A DNA stretch of 64,000 nucleotides from Gavia stellata (lineage: Eukaryota > Chordata > Aves > Gaviiformes > Gaviidae), in contig NC_082619.1 in assembly GCF_030936135.1 (NCBI RefSeq), forward strand, positions 1,367,208 through 1,431,207, given 5' to 3'. Of this stretch, positions 24,181 to 38,300 are shown piece by piece. Each line of letters begins with the position of its first letter. The first letter of the stretch is position 1. A program made the translations under genes and the position numbers. A model generated the notes under the pieces. It had not been told where the DNA came from and did not search any database. It was given only the letters and a program-made list of their open reading frames with translations.

Positions 24181-26226
24181 AGTCTGGTTAAGATCACGCA
24201 AGTGCACGGATGCTCGGTTGACAAACTTGCTGCCGAGCAAACCAGCCGTGCTCTGCAAAGGAGCACGGGCACTGCTCCGCTCCGTCCTGCAGAATTCCGA
24301 GCAGCGTGGCCAACCGCCGCCTTTCCGGAAAGGGCCCCCAGGGCCGGCACGGCACCGCCAGCCCCCGAGGAGCGAACACAGCAGGCCATCGTGCTGACGG
24401 ACCTCGCCGTGCCCCGCTCAAACGGCACAAGCCGTGGCAGGACAGAGCACCGCCACCCCAAGAGACGGGTGCCACCAACTCCCCAGTCCCATCCACCGTG
24501 CAGAAACCCACCCTGCGTCCACTCGTCCACACAGGCACAACTGTTTCTGGGAGCTGAGCAGAGAGGGGCTGGCGAGGCTGCGGTGCCGGTCTGCACCCTG
24601 CCAATGGGTGCCATGCCGTTTCCAGGCGCCAGCTGGCTGCACGCAGCCCCTGCCGATGCATCGCAGCCCTGGGGCCATCACTCGCCCACCGGCATGAGCC
24701 CCGGAGCACCACTTCCCTTCGTCTGCCTCCGAGCGCATGGGCTGTGCTGAGTCAGCAGATTAGTTGCACTCGGGAGGGCTGGGCCACTGGCAAGAGCCAC
24801 CTCAGCTCTCAGGAGAACTGGTCATCCCCCCGAGGTGAAGCACTGCTCCTTAAGCAAGGACCATCCCCGCAAGAGGGATTAGAGCAAATCGCCTCTTGTG
24901 CTTGTTCAGCGGCCGCCCTGGCAGGCGCCAGGCTCGCGCCCCACTCCCGGTGGCATCTGCCCTCCTGCATCTGCTCCCCACGGCACCACCAGCGTAGCAA
25001 CACTGAGCCCTGGAGGAGCATCGGGACTTACTGACCTGCGAGCAAATACCAAGCGCAGAGCATTCACTGTGGGCAAAATCCTTTAATTCTCTCCGGATCC
25101 CCCTGGGGAAAGCAGTATTGATTGCTTTACTACTAGCTTACACATGCTGTGCAGGGCAGCCAGCGCTGCCATCAATACCAGCTCTGAGGAGGGAGCCAAA
25201 AGGTCACCCTGGTACACGAGGCCCCACGCTGGGCCCAGCACCTGCCCACAGCCCCTGCGCCGCTTCAAAGCCTGCAACCAGCCGGGCAGCAGCACAGGAG
25301 CCAGAGCCCGCGGTACCGGCACGCTGCCGCACCGCAGCGAGCGGTCCGCCCGGTTCCTCTCCCCTCCGCAGAGCCGCACAGAGGTGCCTGGCAGGTCGTG
25401 TCCCTTCGGTGTGCTGGCCACCGCTCCTCCCCGCTGCCCAGGGGACCGGCTGGGGAAAAGACCCTGGTTTCAGCGGCTCTCTGCTCCCACGGAGACTGGA
25501 CGGAGGGTGCTCTGCGCCTGCCAAAAAATCACGGGCAACTATCCAGGGGCAAAACACCCAGGGCTGCAAAGTCCCTGCACAGAGACGGGCGCTGCTGTCC
25601 CTCCCGCAGGCCCCTTCCCCACAGACCACAGTACAGCGAGGTCAGCGCTGAGCGGGACGCGTCCCGGGCTACGGGGCGGACGCACAGGACAGGGAGGCCA
25701 GGCAGCTTCCAGGTGCCAGCACGGGGAAGAGGCGCACGATGCCATTTTTGCCGAGTTCCTTTCCCCAGCTGAAACAGCTGTGAGAACTTGCAAGAGAAGC
25801 TGGAATATTTACTTGTGCGTCACCCTGACAACATGAAAACCCGCTCTGACTGCGGGAGTCAGGACACGGGCAGACTCCTTTCCCCGTTGTCCAAGCCCCG
25901 GCTGCCAGGTACCCGACGCGAGCTGGCTCGCAGGCAGGCGGGAGAAGCCAGGACGGGGCACGCACGCTGCCGCACTCACACCAAGCATCCACAGGCCCGG
26001 GAATACACAAAGTACCAACCACAGCACCAAGGAGACCCCAAACACCACACATCTGCTCCCACCACCAGCGTTTTCCAGTGGGAAGCTGCAAGACAGTCAT
26101 CGATAAAAGCCTGTGCTTGGGCAGCACAGGCACGGACGACAAGCCAAGACAGGACCCTCCACGACTTAGTTTCACACATGGCAAAGCAGGTCAGGTTTTC
26201 CAAGAGGACAGTGGCTCCTCTCTTAC

Positions 26227-26373
26227 CTGGGATGATAGAAACGGTGTCTTTCTCCCAGGACACAACACTAACGTATTCCTGCACTGAAGAGGGGATGAGG
26301 CACTTGAAAACAGCCACGTTTCCACGCATCGACCTTTGGTCCTCCACCCGAACGGTGTACGGTTCCCTGAAAA
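26227..26373 (-). CDS. DSCAML1: DSCAML1 coding exon 3 (start of second Ig-like domain)
   Basis: A 147-base exon follows acceptor ...ttctctacag and ends at donor GTAAGA, phase 1 at both ends. It encodes residues 121-169, beginning [18 protein letters not shown] and ending VSIIP. It carries the first cysteine (FKCLIP) and the tryptophan (SWEKD) of Ig domain 2. The second cysteine must come from exon 4, which I could not find in 1-26226, so intron 3 runs off the left edge. Confidence 0.96.
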
Positions 26374-29300
26374 CTGTAGAGAAAAGCAGATGGTTGGTAG
26401 CATGACAGTGCTGGAAGAAAACACACTTCCTTTTGCTTTAATCCCACGTTTCCAAACAAACCAGCCCACCCAGCAACAAACTGCTTCCATCTAAAACACT
26501 TGGCCCACCTTCCTGGGGAAGGAAGCGGTCCTCCTTTGGAGACGGCAGCCCGGCGTGCAGAGGGGGTGCCCGGCCCCACTCCCGCTGCCGGGACCCTGCA
26601 ACTGTCCCCGGTGTCACCCGAGCTTGCCACTGAGGCAAGCTGCTGGCTTTGCAGTCACCAAAGCTGCTAAGGCAGAGGTTTGCAGCACCCAGATTTCAGT
26701 ACAGGGACCAAGGGCATTTAGTAGCTGTACCATTCGAGCTTGCACTTTGGAGGTAATCGTTTCGCTCCTGGATGCATGCTGGAAATGCAGCTGCGAGGCA
26801 CCCGGGGGAGACAGCCTGTGACACAGAGCCTGGCACCCTCCTAAACTCACCGGAGGACTATTTGGGGAAGCAGATGACAATTTTCCAAGCCGTGCTCAGT
26901 GGGAGCCGTGCGCTGTCCCCACCATGTGCCCTATTCCTCAGAGAGATGCACATCCCTTTGACAGCTCCACGCTGCTCCCTGGACCAGTGACAAGGAACTC
27001 CCCAGTGCCACAACCCTCCAGCAGCACTCGCGAGGTAAGCTGGATCCACCCCAGCCTCTTCAGAAAGACAAAGAGGTCACCGTGCCCAGCACCGCAGGCA
27101 GACACCATGAACTCCTGAAGTTTAAGTACAAATCTCAGGGAGCGCAGGTGCCTCCGTACTGTGACAATAATTGCGCCCTGTAGGACACGGGCACCTGGGC
27201 ATCACTGTCACGAGACAGACGCTCATTTGCTTCGCCATCTGACGGCAGCCCCCCGAAACAAAAGCAGCTCAGCAAATCTCCTGAGATAGAACTCCTTAGC
27301 AGCCCCGAAAGGGAGATGCTTTCCCTGAGCAGAAAGCACCCGCTCGCAGCGCATGGCATACCTCGCACAAACACACAAGTAGCGAGAGGGTGACAGTATT
27401 GTCACCTTGATTTCCCAGGCTCTCAGGGCACCCTGCTCTGCTGCAAGCAGCCGGGACAGAACCAGGGGTGCATCCCAGGCTGCACCCTGGGGTGCTCAGG
27501 GACGCGTCCCAGCAGGCTCCACACGCCGGCTGCCCGGCAGAGACCAGCGGCAGCCATAAACCAGTAAGTTCCAGGCCGCAGAGGGCTGTCCTGCCTTTGC
27601 CTCTCCTGCGCCTGTTGCAGCCCCCCCGCCCCAGGGGAAAGCAGGGAAGAGGGTTCGGAGTGGCCTCCCGCTCGCTCCCATTATCTTCCCAGTGCCCCAG
27701 CGGGGAGGACAAGGGCCGGTGCCGCGAGGACACGGAAGCCGCCTACCGCGGAAAGGGACTCCAGAGCCAAAGCAGATTAGCTAGCAAAAGCCTCCCTAAT
27801 CACACGGAGCAGGAGGTTTATTCACGGGCTTTGAAGGCCAGCGGGGACCAGGAGGAGCGCCCAGCCCGGCCTCCGGCACGCTCACCGCTGCCGCGACTGC
27901 CCCAGCCCGGAGCAGACCTCGCGCACGGCCCCCCCATGCTCACCCCTGCGGCTGCCCCGGCAGCTCCGACCCGCGCCGGCCGCCACAGCCGGGGCTTCCG
28001 CCCCTTCGCTGCCCCTGGGAACGACTCCCACAAGGGTAATGTACGGCCACAACTAGCACGCTTAAAACTTTCCCTTGGCTAGCGAGATTTGCTCCATGTG
28101 CTCACCAACAGCTTTTCCAAAGCTTTCAGAGACTTCTCCAATTCCTAGTAGTTTCAGCTGCATTTTACTTATTTGCTCTCTTTATGCAGCTTTAATTGGC
28201 TTTGCTTGGTGCACTGCCATTACAAAGAGCTGGAGACTGACTGGGATGCAAGCTGACTGGGAGGAAGCAGGAGCGGGGGAACGTTTCATGACCGTTTCCG
28301 GAGGTCATAAAGCCAAAGTAGTTCACACCGCTGCAGCTGGAGCCGCGCTGGTGGCCCTGAGAGCCCTGCGCACGGCCCCCGCTACGTACTCACACGCCTC
28401 CTGCTAACTGCACCTGCCAAGGGGAGAGAGGCTGGGCTCCCAGCCGAAATCCCGCTGACGGGAGGGGTGTGCTCCACCCGGTATTGAGAGAGGGGGATGA
28501 AAGCCAGGACCCAGCTCTGCTACTGACTTGCTCTGATCCCAAGGAAGTCCTCGGTGCGCGGGAGGAGAGCGAAGCACGGGCTGCCCGCCCGGCGGGAAGG
28601 CAAGACCCCAGACAGGCTTTCTCCCCTGCAGCACACCCAGAGCACCGACCAGAGCAGCCGCGCTTGCTGCACGAGCCCTGGGCACCCACAGCCCCGGCAC
28701 CTTCGCAGCCTGGCCAGGGAAGTCCGCAGAACTCCACAGTTTCAAGCCACGTCGAGCCCAGGGTCACCAGCACCAGAGGGGCCGTGATTGCCCACGCAGA
28801 AGCACAAGCCGTCCCCACGCAGGCCATCGCCAGCTGCACAGCACGGAGCCTGCCGGGGTGCCACAGCCCTCGCAGCCACACGGGACACGGCTGTGTCACC
28901 CCACACCAAGGGGCCACTCGCCCTGCCGCAGCCTGGGCTGCCGGCAAGCACCAGCCGGCCACAGCCCTCACCACTGCCCTCCTGCCCCACGGGAAGGCCA
29001 GCCTGCGGCGCCCGGCACGAGGAGGGCAACAGCTCCACGCTGCACATCCGCATTTACTACACCCCATCGGCTGCGGTCCCTCCTCCACCGAGCTGGGGTT
29101 TATAGGTAACCTGGTAGCATTGGTAAATAATTCACTCTGCGGAAGGGGGTTAATACCAATTTACTCTGCAGTACAAGGTATTAAAATCAAAAACCCTGTA
29201 GTCGCTTCTGTCATGTTCCCTCTGCTAGCCCCACTTTTAATAGGTTACATAATGAAGCCATTCCTGGGCTATTAGCCCTCCTCAGCCTGGTCAATAATTT

Positions 29301-32300
29301 ACTATAATGGCTTTTGGAATCAGCTCTTTGCCATAGTTCTCCTTTTTTTTTTTGCTTAATAAGCCTTGGCATGCTGGGGCTGGATGCTACAGTGGGAACA
29401 GACAGGCTTGAGAAGGGCTGTGGGACACAGTGGGGGCTCCCCACCACGGACAAACCTGGTCCGGCTCCTCCGGCAGCCGTGAAAAGCCCCCGTGCATGGT
29501 TGGGTGTGACAAGACCGGTTCAAAGGAAGAGGACCTCTCCTGCCACGCGGCCGCAGCCACACCATGGCCTCCAGGCACGTGCTGGGGACCCCCAAGCTGC
29601 GCATCCCTTCCCTGCTGGGTGCTCCAGCCCTCTCCCAGCCAGTAACCAGCCCGAGTTAGAGCTGGCTCTTAGCTGGGGCAGGACACCGTTTTGCAAACAT
29701 GTACTGGCAAGCCTGCTTACCCAGCACCCTGCCCTCCTCCCTGCCCTCCATCCGTGCAGCGTCAATCGATCCCCTCGCAACAGGCCAAGCAGCAGCCCTG
29801 GTTCCGTGCTCTGCTCCCGGGCAGGCAGCGGCAGCACTCACCCGGCAGCGCCTTGCGGCAGGGCTGCTGGAGCAGCCCAAGGCACAGACAGAGCGGCACA
29901 GCAGCCCTGGCGAGGCAGCAGGCGCTCGGCCCCGCTGCTCTGCGCAGGAGGGCAACAGCATGCAGCTGGCAGCAGGACTGCTGGCTCCCGTCCCCATTCA
30001 AAATGCCCCAGCTCCACGGGTGGGACCCGACGCCGGCACACTGCTGGTCAGCAGTGTCACTGGCCCATGCCAGGGAGACAGAGGCAGAGGGGGTGCGCTC
30101 AACGGGCCAACCAGCAGGCCATGGAGAAGACTGGAGAAAAGCCAGCACGTTGTCCAAACCCCAGTGCCCACAGAGAGCTCCTACCTGCTTTAACACGGAT
30201 ATTGGGGCTCCTGATTTTGCCAGCCGAGTTCTCCGCGGTGCAGAAGTAGTCGTTGTCGTGGATAAAGCTATTGAAGGCTGATGGCGAGAAGGGGTAGAGC
30301 TGCAAAGTCCCATTGGCATGGACATGCCGGATGTGGGGCACATCGTAGATGTCGTCGCCTGTGGCCAGGTACCACCGAAGGACGGCGCTGGGTGACCCTG
30401 CTGCCGGGCAGGGGATCACCACCCCCACTGTGCTGGAGAAGGTGACCTGCTGGATAGAGTCGTTCACAAAGTAGAGGCTGGTTCCAACATCTTCAGCGTG
30501 TGCTGCAGAGAAAGCAGAGGCCACAATGGCGGGGGGTTACTGCAGGAATCACCCATCCTCACCAGCACAGCGAGCACCCCCCAGCACAGCTGCCCTGGAG
30601 CCTGCCCCGGCCCCTGCGCGTGGCAGAGCGGAGCAGGGGAGCGGAGGAGCATCAGCGCATGGGCTGGAAGCATAAAGGCCACCTTCACAGGCCAGCGCTC
30701 TTGCTGGCAGCACGGATCAGGGATCACAGGCACCTAACCAGGACAACTAGGGGCTGCGCAAGCAAGGAAGGGTACCCGGGGTATCCCCCACAAGGCTTCC
30801 CCAGGTGGCCGTAGGCACGTAGGTGGCTCCGAGCGCGCGGTCCGACCGTGCCTCAGCACCTACAGCCCTGAGGACACCCCTGTGCAACAACAGCAAACCA
30901 AGCACGACAAACCGACACCGCTTCTCCTGCAAACCCCAACGTCCCCCCGCCCGGAGCCGCGGGCGGCCAGCACCCCCATGCCTCACCGGCTCCCCAACAC
31001 AGCCCCAGCCAGGCTGCCGCTGCAGATGCCCACCGGCAACGCGACACATCCAGCGCAAGCCTCCCCAAGCAGGGCAGAGCTCTTCCACGCTACCCTACCG
31101 CTGCCGCCAAAAGCTGCGGCAACCCCCAGGAGACGGGCAGGGAAACTGGGTTCAGTGCTGCTCCCCGCTCCCAGAGTCGGCGGGAGGGGAAGCCCCAGCC
31201 CACCCTGCCCTGAGCCCGAGCTGCAGCCTGGCGCCGGGCACTCCTGCACCACCCAAAGACCGAGACACGCAGCGTTGGAGGGCGCAGTCCGGGGCAGAGC
31301 TTGCAGCCGCCCGGACACCCAGGAGCAGCTTTTCCAGCGCTGCGGAAAAGCGCTTCCTGTCTTCAAAATGAGGGAAGGGACCTCTCCACCCAACTCCTCC
31401 GGTCTCTCCTTCCCACTCTCCAGGACCACGAGCTCCCCCTTCTCAACCGAAGCAAGCAAGATTGCCTATAAATAAGGATGAGGAGGCCCCCAGTCACTTA
31501 GATCCGTTTTCTTTTTTTAGTCGCACTCTTTCCAAGTGGGCGGAAGGACAGGGATATAGAAAGCGGCCCTCGGCGTGTGTATTAATAGCTCTGACTGAGA
31601 ACACCGCTCGTGGTGCCGCAGAGCCAATAAGCAGATCACTACCCCACCGCCGGTTCAAAACGAGTCACGGGAGACCCTCCGTGACCTCGATTTCTTAACT
31701 TGGGGAGGAGGGGACAGGAGCAGGGGGAGAAGGAAAGCCTCATCCGTACGGAGAGCCTCATCTCCGAGGGCGAGCGTGCCGCAGCTGCTTGCCTGAGGAA
31801 AGGCAGGCCAAGCGTCACCGGCCACAGCCACTTGCATCTCCCCGCGAAGCTTCCTCCGGTGCCCGGTGGCGGTGAGCACGTCTCTCCCGGCTCGGCGCCG
31901 TGCCTGCCACTGGCCCACTCCACGCCATCCTCGACCAGGTCAAGATGGGAAATCCCAAAACACCTCACCCCTTCCCAGAGCAGGGCCCTCTCCATCCTTC
32001 TCCCAGCCGGGCGGACAACCTTGTGCCTCTTTCAGCACCCATGAAATCAGAGGCGAGAGCACCTGGTTCTCGCTCCCTGCGTACAGGCACCGAATCGCCG
32101 TCTGAAAGGACGAGTTCGCCCCTTCGCCCGCTCGGAGCCCTACCATCCCATGTCAGGGGCACGGCACAGCCAGAGCTGCCCAGCAAACCCATCCATGTAA
32201 CGGACGAGCTGACTGGCAAGGTCCAGTGCTGCCACCAGACACAAGACAACGGATTTATAGGTCAAGAAAGCATCTCCATGCCTGCCCACACGCCAGCTCA

Positions 32301-35300
32301 TTCAGTTCCTGCACAGGCAGGAGTAGGCAGAGCCGCGTATTTTTCCCTTCCTCGCTGCCAGGCGCCAGAAGAACGACGGACCAGAGGAGCAAAGCGCTCC
32401 AGCCGAGCCTCCCGCGCAGCGGCGCCCGCCTTCGCAGAGCTACGGGGCCACCGCACGGCCCTGCAGAAGTCATTTTGTGACATCTCCAGGCTGGATTGTC
32501 GTCGTGAATCAGCATTTCCCTTCATCAGAACAGCATGGTGCTTCTCCCAAATACATGAAAGAGAAGAACACTCGTTTGCGGGCGGAGGAAGGAAAACAAA
32601 GCACGTGCGAGCAGCAGCGTGCTATTTGTGGCAACGCCTGCCGCCCGAGCAGAGCGGAAGATGGCCGGAGCCGGGGCACACGGCGCGCAAGGCGCACAGC
32701 AAAGCCACCCTTCGCCCATCCGCCGGCTTTGGACCGGGAATATCCCGCTGTGCTCAGCACCCCGTCATCCACCCGGCTCTGCCCCCGGCTCCGTCCAGCA
32801 CCTCCACCCCAGATCCCAGACCACGGCTTGAGAAGGCTCCTGCCCTAATAAAGATCGGGGAGCAGCCACTGCCTGAGAGGGAAGCATCTTCTTCCCAGGC
32901 AGCGCCCAGGAAGGTTTCGAGAGGGACGGCTGAGGGGCTGGAGTGAGGAGTGGAAAAATACCTCATAAACAGAGAAATTCAGATTACCCACAAAGCTTTT
33001 TCAGGTCAAAGGGGGAAACGGATTTTTAATAGAAAATGGAAGTTATGGGATTGGCAATAGTTCTGTGACAGACGCATAGAGTTAAATCCATATAATCTCC
33101 TTTACCATTTAGCATTGAGCACCATCCTAATTCCATGTTTCATAAAACTGTCTCCAAATCACCGAGAGAGATTAAACATTTAGAAATAGCACTGCAATAT
33201 TTTTAAACCAGAAATCACTGCTCACATCTGGTCAGATGTGCTGACCCTAACCTAAATATCGAGGGCATTAATTCACACGAACCTGAAAAGAGGAGGCTAG
33301 AGGAGCAAAACGGAACAGTTTCTGCTGGGGAAGACGCAGCGGCACGGGCGCATGGCACCAAGCCCGCAGACCAGCCCGCCGGTAGCTACACAAAGCCCTG
33401 CGCGTAGCCGGACACCGTCTAGCTTGCTCCAAAAGGCATGTATTTTAAGTTATCAGAGTGCAATCTTCTTAAATTGTGGTAAATTACAACCTAGAGGTAC
33501 TGAAATATTAATATCTCTACCTGAGCTGGGAGAAGCAAGTCATTTTGCCATCATCCCTTAGGAATATTTCCTAGTCCGGATCGCTGGACCTTCCAATCTC
33601 CAGCACTTCAGCGGCACAGCCAACCTCGGTGCTGCAAAGCGCCGCGCAGAACACGCTCGTTTGCTCTCTCGGGTGGCGAAGGCAGAGCGGTCATACGGCG
33701 ACCCCAGGGCCCGTCACCCAGCCACCTCTGCCGGAAGAGGCAGCTGAGATGGAGGTGCAAGTCCTGCGCGAGGAGCGGCACAGGCTGAAAGCTCAGGCTG
33801 CGTAAGCGCACAAACGCCATCACCCCCCAGGCGAGAGCCCAGCACCGCCACCCCTCCTCTCCTCCAGCCTCATGGGGAAGAGCCCGGCCTTTTCTACGGA
33901 GTGGATTTAGGACCGGTCTCGGACAATGGCCAGCTTCGTGCCAGCGCAATTAGAGCGCCGTTTCCGCTGAGCTACGGAGCTCCTTCTGCCCTCGATCCAG
34001 ACATCATCTGTGCCAGCAAGCTAGTTGCGCTCAGGACCCCACAGCCAGTCCCGCGCCCACCCAGACCCAGAAGTTTCTCAAGGCTGAGCCACAACTTTTG
34101 CACATCAGTAACTGGGTGGAAACCTGACAGAGACGGGAAAAAGCTCAACAAGGCGTGTTTCAAGGATGTACGTGCAGTCCTCTGGGCACAGGCAAGCCAG
34201 CCTGGCCCGACACCGTTCCTCAAGGGGTGCCGGGGGTCCGTGACCACTCGAGTACTCCTTCACAAAAGAGCGGCTGCTCGGGGCTTGACTGTTTGCCATG
34301 ATTAAGTGTGTTGCTGGCGTTCAACAGGAGGTTTTGCAGCACCTCAGAAAGGGCAAGCACTAGACTCTAGTTCCCATTACCCTACGGGCAGCACCCTCCC
34401 CGAGACCTCCCGCTCAGGCTGGGCGCTCCGGCCGCCCCCCAGCCCTCCTCCAGGGCCAGGTGAGACGCTGCCGGGGCACCCCCCCAGCAGACAGCCCACC
34501 CGCAGCCCAGCGAAGGCGCTGGAGGAGCCACCCGGGCTTCTCCAGCCACCAGCTGCACCGGGCTGCAGGGATGCTGCGGAGAACAGCAGGCTAATCACCA
34601 CCTCGCCGCTCATTTATTATCCTCATTAAGGGTGTTTGACACCTGCCCTGTTCAAGGAGAACGCGAACCGAAGCTTGGCACGCATTGCGGGGTGGGAATT
34701 ACAGGTAGGTGGCAAGCCCTAGTCTTTCCCCTCCACTGCCTTAAGATACGACAGTAATTCCATCACATGCTGCCTGCACATTTGTAATGCCGGAGCAGTC
34801 TTTGGCCATCCCCGGAACGAGCTTCCTTCAAGCCCTCATCTTCAGGACACTTTTAATAGCCTTCCTCCTAACGAAGAGAGCGACCTTGGAGCTGACAGAG
34901 CGAGAAGTGACATCTCCGAGCATCGCGGAAGGGATGGGGAGAGGAGCGGCCGAGACGAGGCGAGACACACGAGGCTGGTGCCCTCTGAAGCAGAGCACAA
35001 GGAGCGCACACGCCCTGCCAGGAGCGCAGCGCGGCCGCACGGGATGCCACCCCACCGCGGCGGCTTTCCAGCCCAAAGGGTTAAAGCCGTGACGCCAGCC
35101 TCCCCCTCGCCGTGCCCCTCTGGGACCAGCCTGGGGGGTGGAAATTGTGCCACAAAATGCCCGAGCGCGGCCCGGGGTGTTCAGCTGGTGCCCAGCACAG
35201 CAGTGGCCACCGCAACTACCTGCCCCAGTGCTGCTTTTTGGCCGCCGCCGGAGTCCCAGCTCTGCGGCACAGCCCCTCTGGCCTGAGCACCGCGGTCCTT

Positions 35301-38300
35301 CCCGGCTCGCAGCCTCCATCCCTGCGAACCGAAGAGGGAGCGAAGGAGAACGCTGTGGGGACGGGCACCGCTCAAACACAACAGCCTGGAGTGCCAGCCG
35401 CCTGCTCCTTAACGCATCTGCATGGAAATTAAGGCCTGAACCACCTCCAGCTATTACGACAGCACCCAGGCTGAGGCTGTAACCCTTGCCTGGAAAAAAA
35501 CCAGCTCTCCCCGCTGATTTGCCTGTCCCCGAACCTCCCACGTCAGCTCACTGGAGGTACCAGCCTCGCCACCCCATCCGCAGAGGGGGCTGACCCAGAG
35601 CTGGCCATCCCCCAGCTCTGCACCACCTCCCGAGCCCCCCAACCCGCCCAGGGTCCCACCGGGGGGCAAGGAACAAACCCAGGGACCACAGGCCAGGGCC
35701 GAGCCAAGCAGGTGCGAGGGGCGGGCAAGGGGATGCGCTGCAGGCCGCGCGTGCCCGCTGCCAGGCTTCCTCCAGAGCCGGCGGTCCGTGCCGTCCGGCA
35801 CGCCGCAGCCCGCACGCTGGCTTTGCAAGGCGGAGACGAGGATTTCTACCATGCAACCGACAGGTACGAGAGACGAGGGGAACAGATCAACAGAGCAAGC
35901 TCTGAAAGCCGCTCACCTCCTCCTCCTCCCCTCTAAGTTGCGCTCGCTCCCTTCTCCCACGGAGAGGGGCCGACCCGGCCCTTTCCAAGAGGCAGCAGCT
36001 GGGGCAGGCAGCAAGCGTTAGCAAGAGTCGGGAAACGGATTTCCTAAATATTTGGTACAGCTCTGCCGGCAGATGATGGCGGCAGTCTGCAGACTGTACG
36101 CGGAGGGGTTTATTCCTTAAGGATCTCCAAGCAGGGAAAGGGTAACTCGCAAAATCGGGATTATGTAAAAATACGTAGCCGGCTATAATCTAGATTTCAA
36201 AGACAAGAAACACTCTGCATCCAAACCTGCCACTGCGCAAGCCTCCCAGTAAAGCACGCGTGGTAACGACTGCAGCAACCGAACACCTTCCTCCTTCGTG
36301 CCCTCCGAGGAAGCGGCATTTATTAACAGCCTGCTTAGTGGGGTGTGAGATGTCTTCATGTTACCCCAGGCACGGCCCAGAACTCGCCCGCTGCCATGTC
36401 AGAAGCATCCCTGCCACAAAGAGACGCTTCCAGTTCTATTCTCGCGCTCGGCTCGTCCGCCGCTCCAAAGGGGGACGGAGCGCTCCCCATCCCTCCGCCG
36501 CCGGCCCGTCCCGGCAGCGACCAGGGCAGCGTAGCAGAAAGGCGCCCTGTGCCACAGCTGCCCAAAGCTATGCCCGCGGCTCCCGAGCAGCCCCCATCTC
36601 CGGGAAGGGCTGCTTGGTAGCGCATCCCCGGCACTCGCGCGAGGCACAGCCCGTCCCTCCAGAGAACAAACGCGCTGGGAAATGTCGGGGCTGCCTAGAT
36701 GGACTTCCTCAGCCGAAGGCAGAGGCAGCCCCAGGCCAGGCGCAGGTAAAGGCTCCGGGCAAGCCGCCACCGCGGCTCCACGTGCTGGGCAATTTTGGCG
36801 AGCCGCAGGACAAACCGACGCCGGGCATGGCGAAGCGTTCAGCACTGCAGGCTTCTGCTCCGTGCATTTAATGAGGTTTCCGTGTTTCATTTCAGGGACA
36901 AACGAGCGCTGTGCCACACCAGGGGGCCGAGGTGGGGAGAGATTAAAAACCGCGAGCTGCGTAGTTCACCGCACCCCGCACAGGAACATAACGCAAATAT
37001 AATGCCGACATAAATCAGGCGGCGGCGAGATCCAACAAGAACACGCAGGGAGATGCTTTCCCAGCCTCTCGATTTTGACCAGTATGCTCTCCATCGCGCC
37101 GCTCGCCTCCCCTCCTCCTCTGCCTGGCTGCTCTGGCTCGCACTGCCAGACCGTCCTTCTGCCCAACTCCCTGCCCCTTTGCTTGCCAACCACCTCGTTT
37201 TGTTTATTTTCTAAGGGGGGAGAATTAAGCAGCCACAGCCCATCGAGGGATTTCCAAACTTCAGCGGTCCCCTGGATCAAACGGTTATTTGCTTCCAGTC
37301 TCTACGAGAGCTCTTGTTCTACAGCGGGAACGCGCTAAAAGGATGCGCTCCGATGCCCAGAAATATTAAGTATCTGAAAGGTTTATCGTGCATTAAGCAA
37401 TCGGGGTTTTTTATCCTATTATTATAACGAAACTTCCAGCATATCGCTGTCCTCTCTTTGGAACCGTTTCACTTTAACACCTTCCCTCACTGAGGCTGTT
37501 CACCAGCGAAGATACGTTTTATTTCTCAAAAAAGAGAAAATGAGGCCACGAGGAGTTGTGCTAATGGAGGCTTTTAATTTGCTCTTCTCAGAAGAGAGCG
37601 CTCTGTGGCAAGAGAGCCCTTCTCCAAGAAGCTGGGGCTGAAAACACGCAAAAGCCGTAAAGCCGGGGCACCCCTTGCCGTTTTGACAGCCGGGGGGAAG
37701 AAATTGTAGCGTCCGCAACGGCTGTTTGTTTTCGGGCTGCTTTCTTCCCTTTTAGCACGGTAAAAAATGCAAATGCAAGCAAAGCAGAGGCTGGCACGTT
37801 CAGCTCGGCAGATCCGAAACACAATAGCGATTTTGGGGAAAGCTCCCAAACGCAGTTTTATTCCGGCTTGAATGAAGCAGCTGTTCCGTGCCCCGCCATT
37901 GATGGAATAATTGATCATCAGCACACGAGCGGAGAGGATGCCCTGTTAGACCTTGGTGAATATTTCTCGCCGGCTCAGCGTTCAGGGTGCCGGCCGGGGC
38001 AGCGAGGGCAGCCTGGCGCAGGGAGGCAGCTCGGGCCCCGTCCCTTCGCTCGCCTCGCCCCCCCCGTGCCCCTCGCCCCCCCCGAGGGGCGCTAATTGGG
38101 GCACACGCCATCTCCCAGCCTCCGCGCAGACCCTCCTCGCACAGGCGGGCGCCTCCGTCCCCGTCCCCGCGGACCGGCTCCCGTGCAAGGGGGGAATTTA
38201 TTACGGAAACCGGGCGGAGAACTCCCGCGGCACCGGGTGCGGGCAACTCCTTTATGTAACGTCGAGGGCCCCTCGCAGGGACCGCGCTGCCGCTCCGCTG

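Larger units (their letters stand above)
1..26226 (-). other. DSCAML1: DSCAML1 intron 3 (partial; 5' side), no coding sequence seen
   Basis: No exon of DSCAML1 or of any other gene is recognisable here. Open frames in this stretch are short, GC-driven and unlike any protein I know. Contents: one CR1 LINE fragment at about 11070-11300, and AT-rich islands set in GC-rich DNA at about 4120-4700, 6290-6500, 8160-8480, 10540-10900, 14500-14790, 15440-15720, 19420-19740, 20640-21010, 22440-22740 and 24000-24180. These islands contain homeodomain, octamer, forkhead, RFX or E-box words and resemble conserved non-coding elements of a developmental gene. Conservation itself was not tested. The rest is unremarkable GC-rich intron. 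Confidence 0.8.

Noticed and set aside
1-26226. DSCAML1 exon 4 (rest of Ig domain 2)
   Set aside because: I looked for the expected continuation, including a YHGG-type run and the second Ig cysteine, and did not find it. It presumably lies left of the window, though a short exon could be missed by eye.
31900-32946. 348-codon open frame on the plus strand
   Set aside because: Inside DSCAML1 intron 1, antisense, low-complexity and unlike known proteins.
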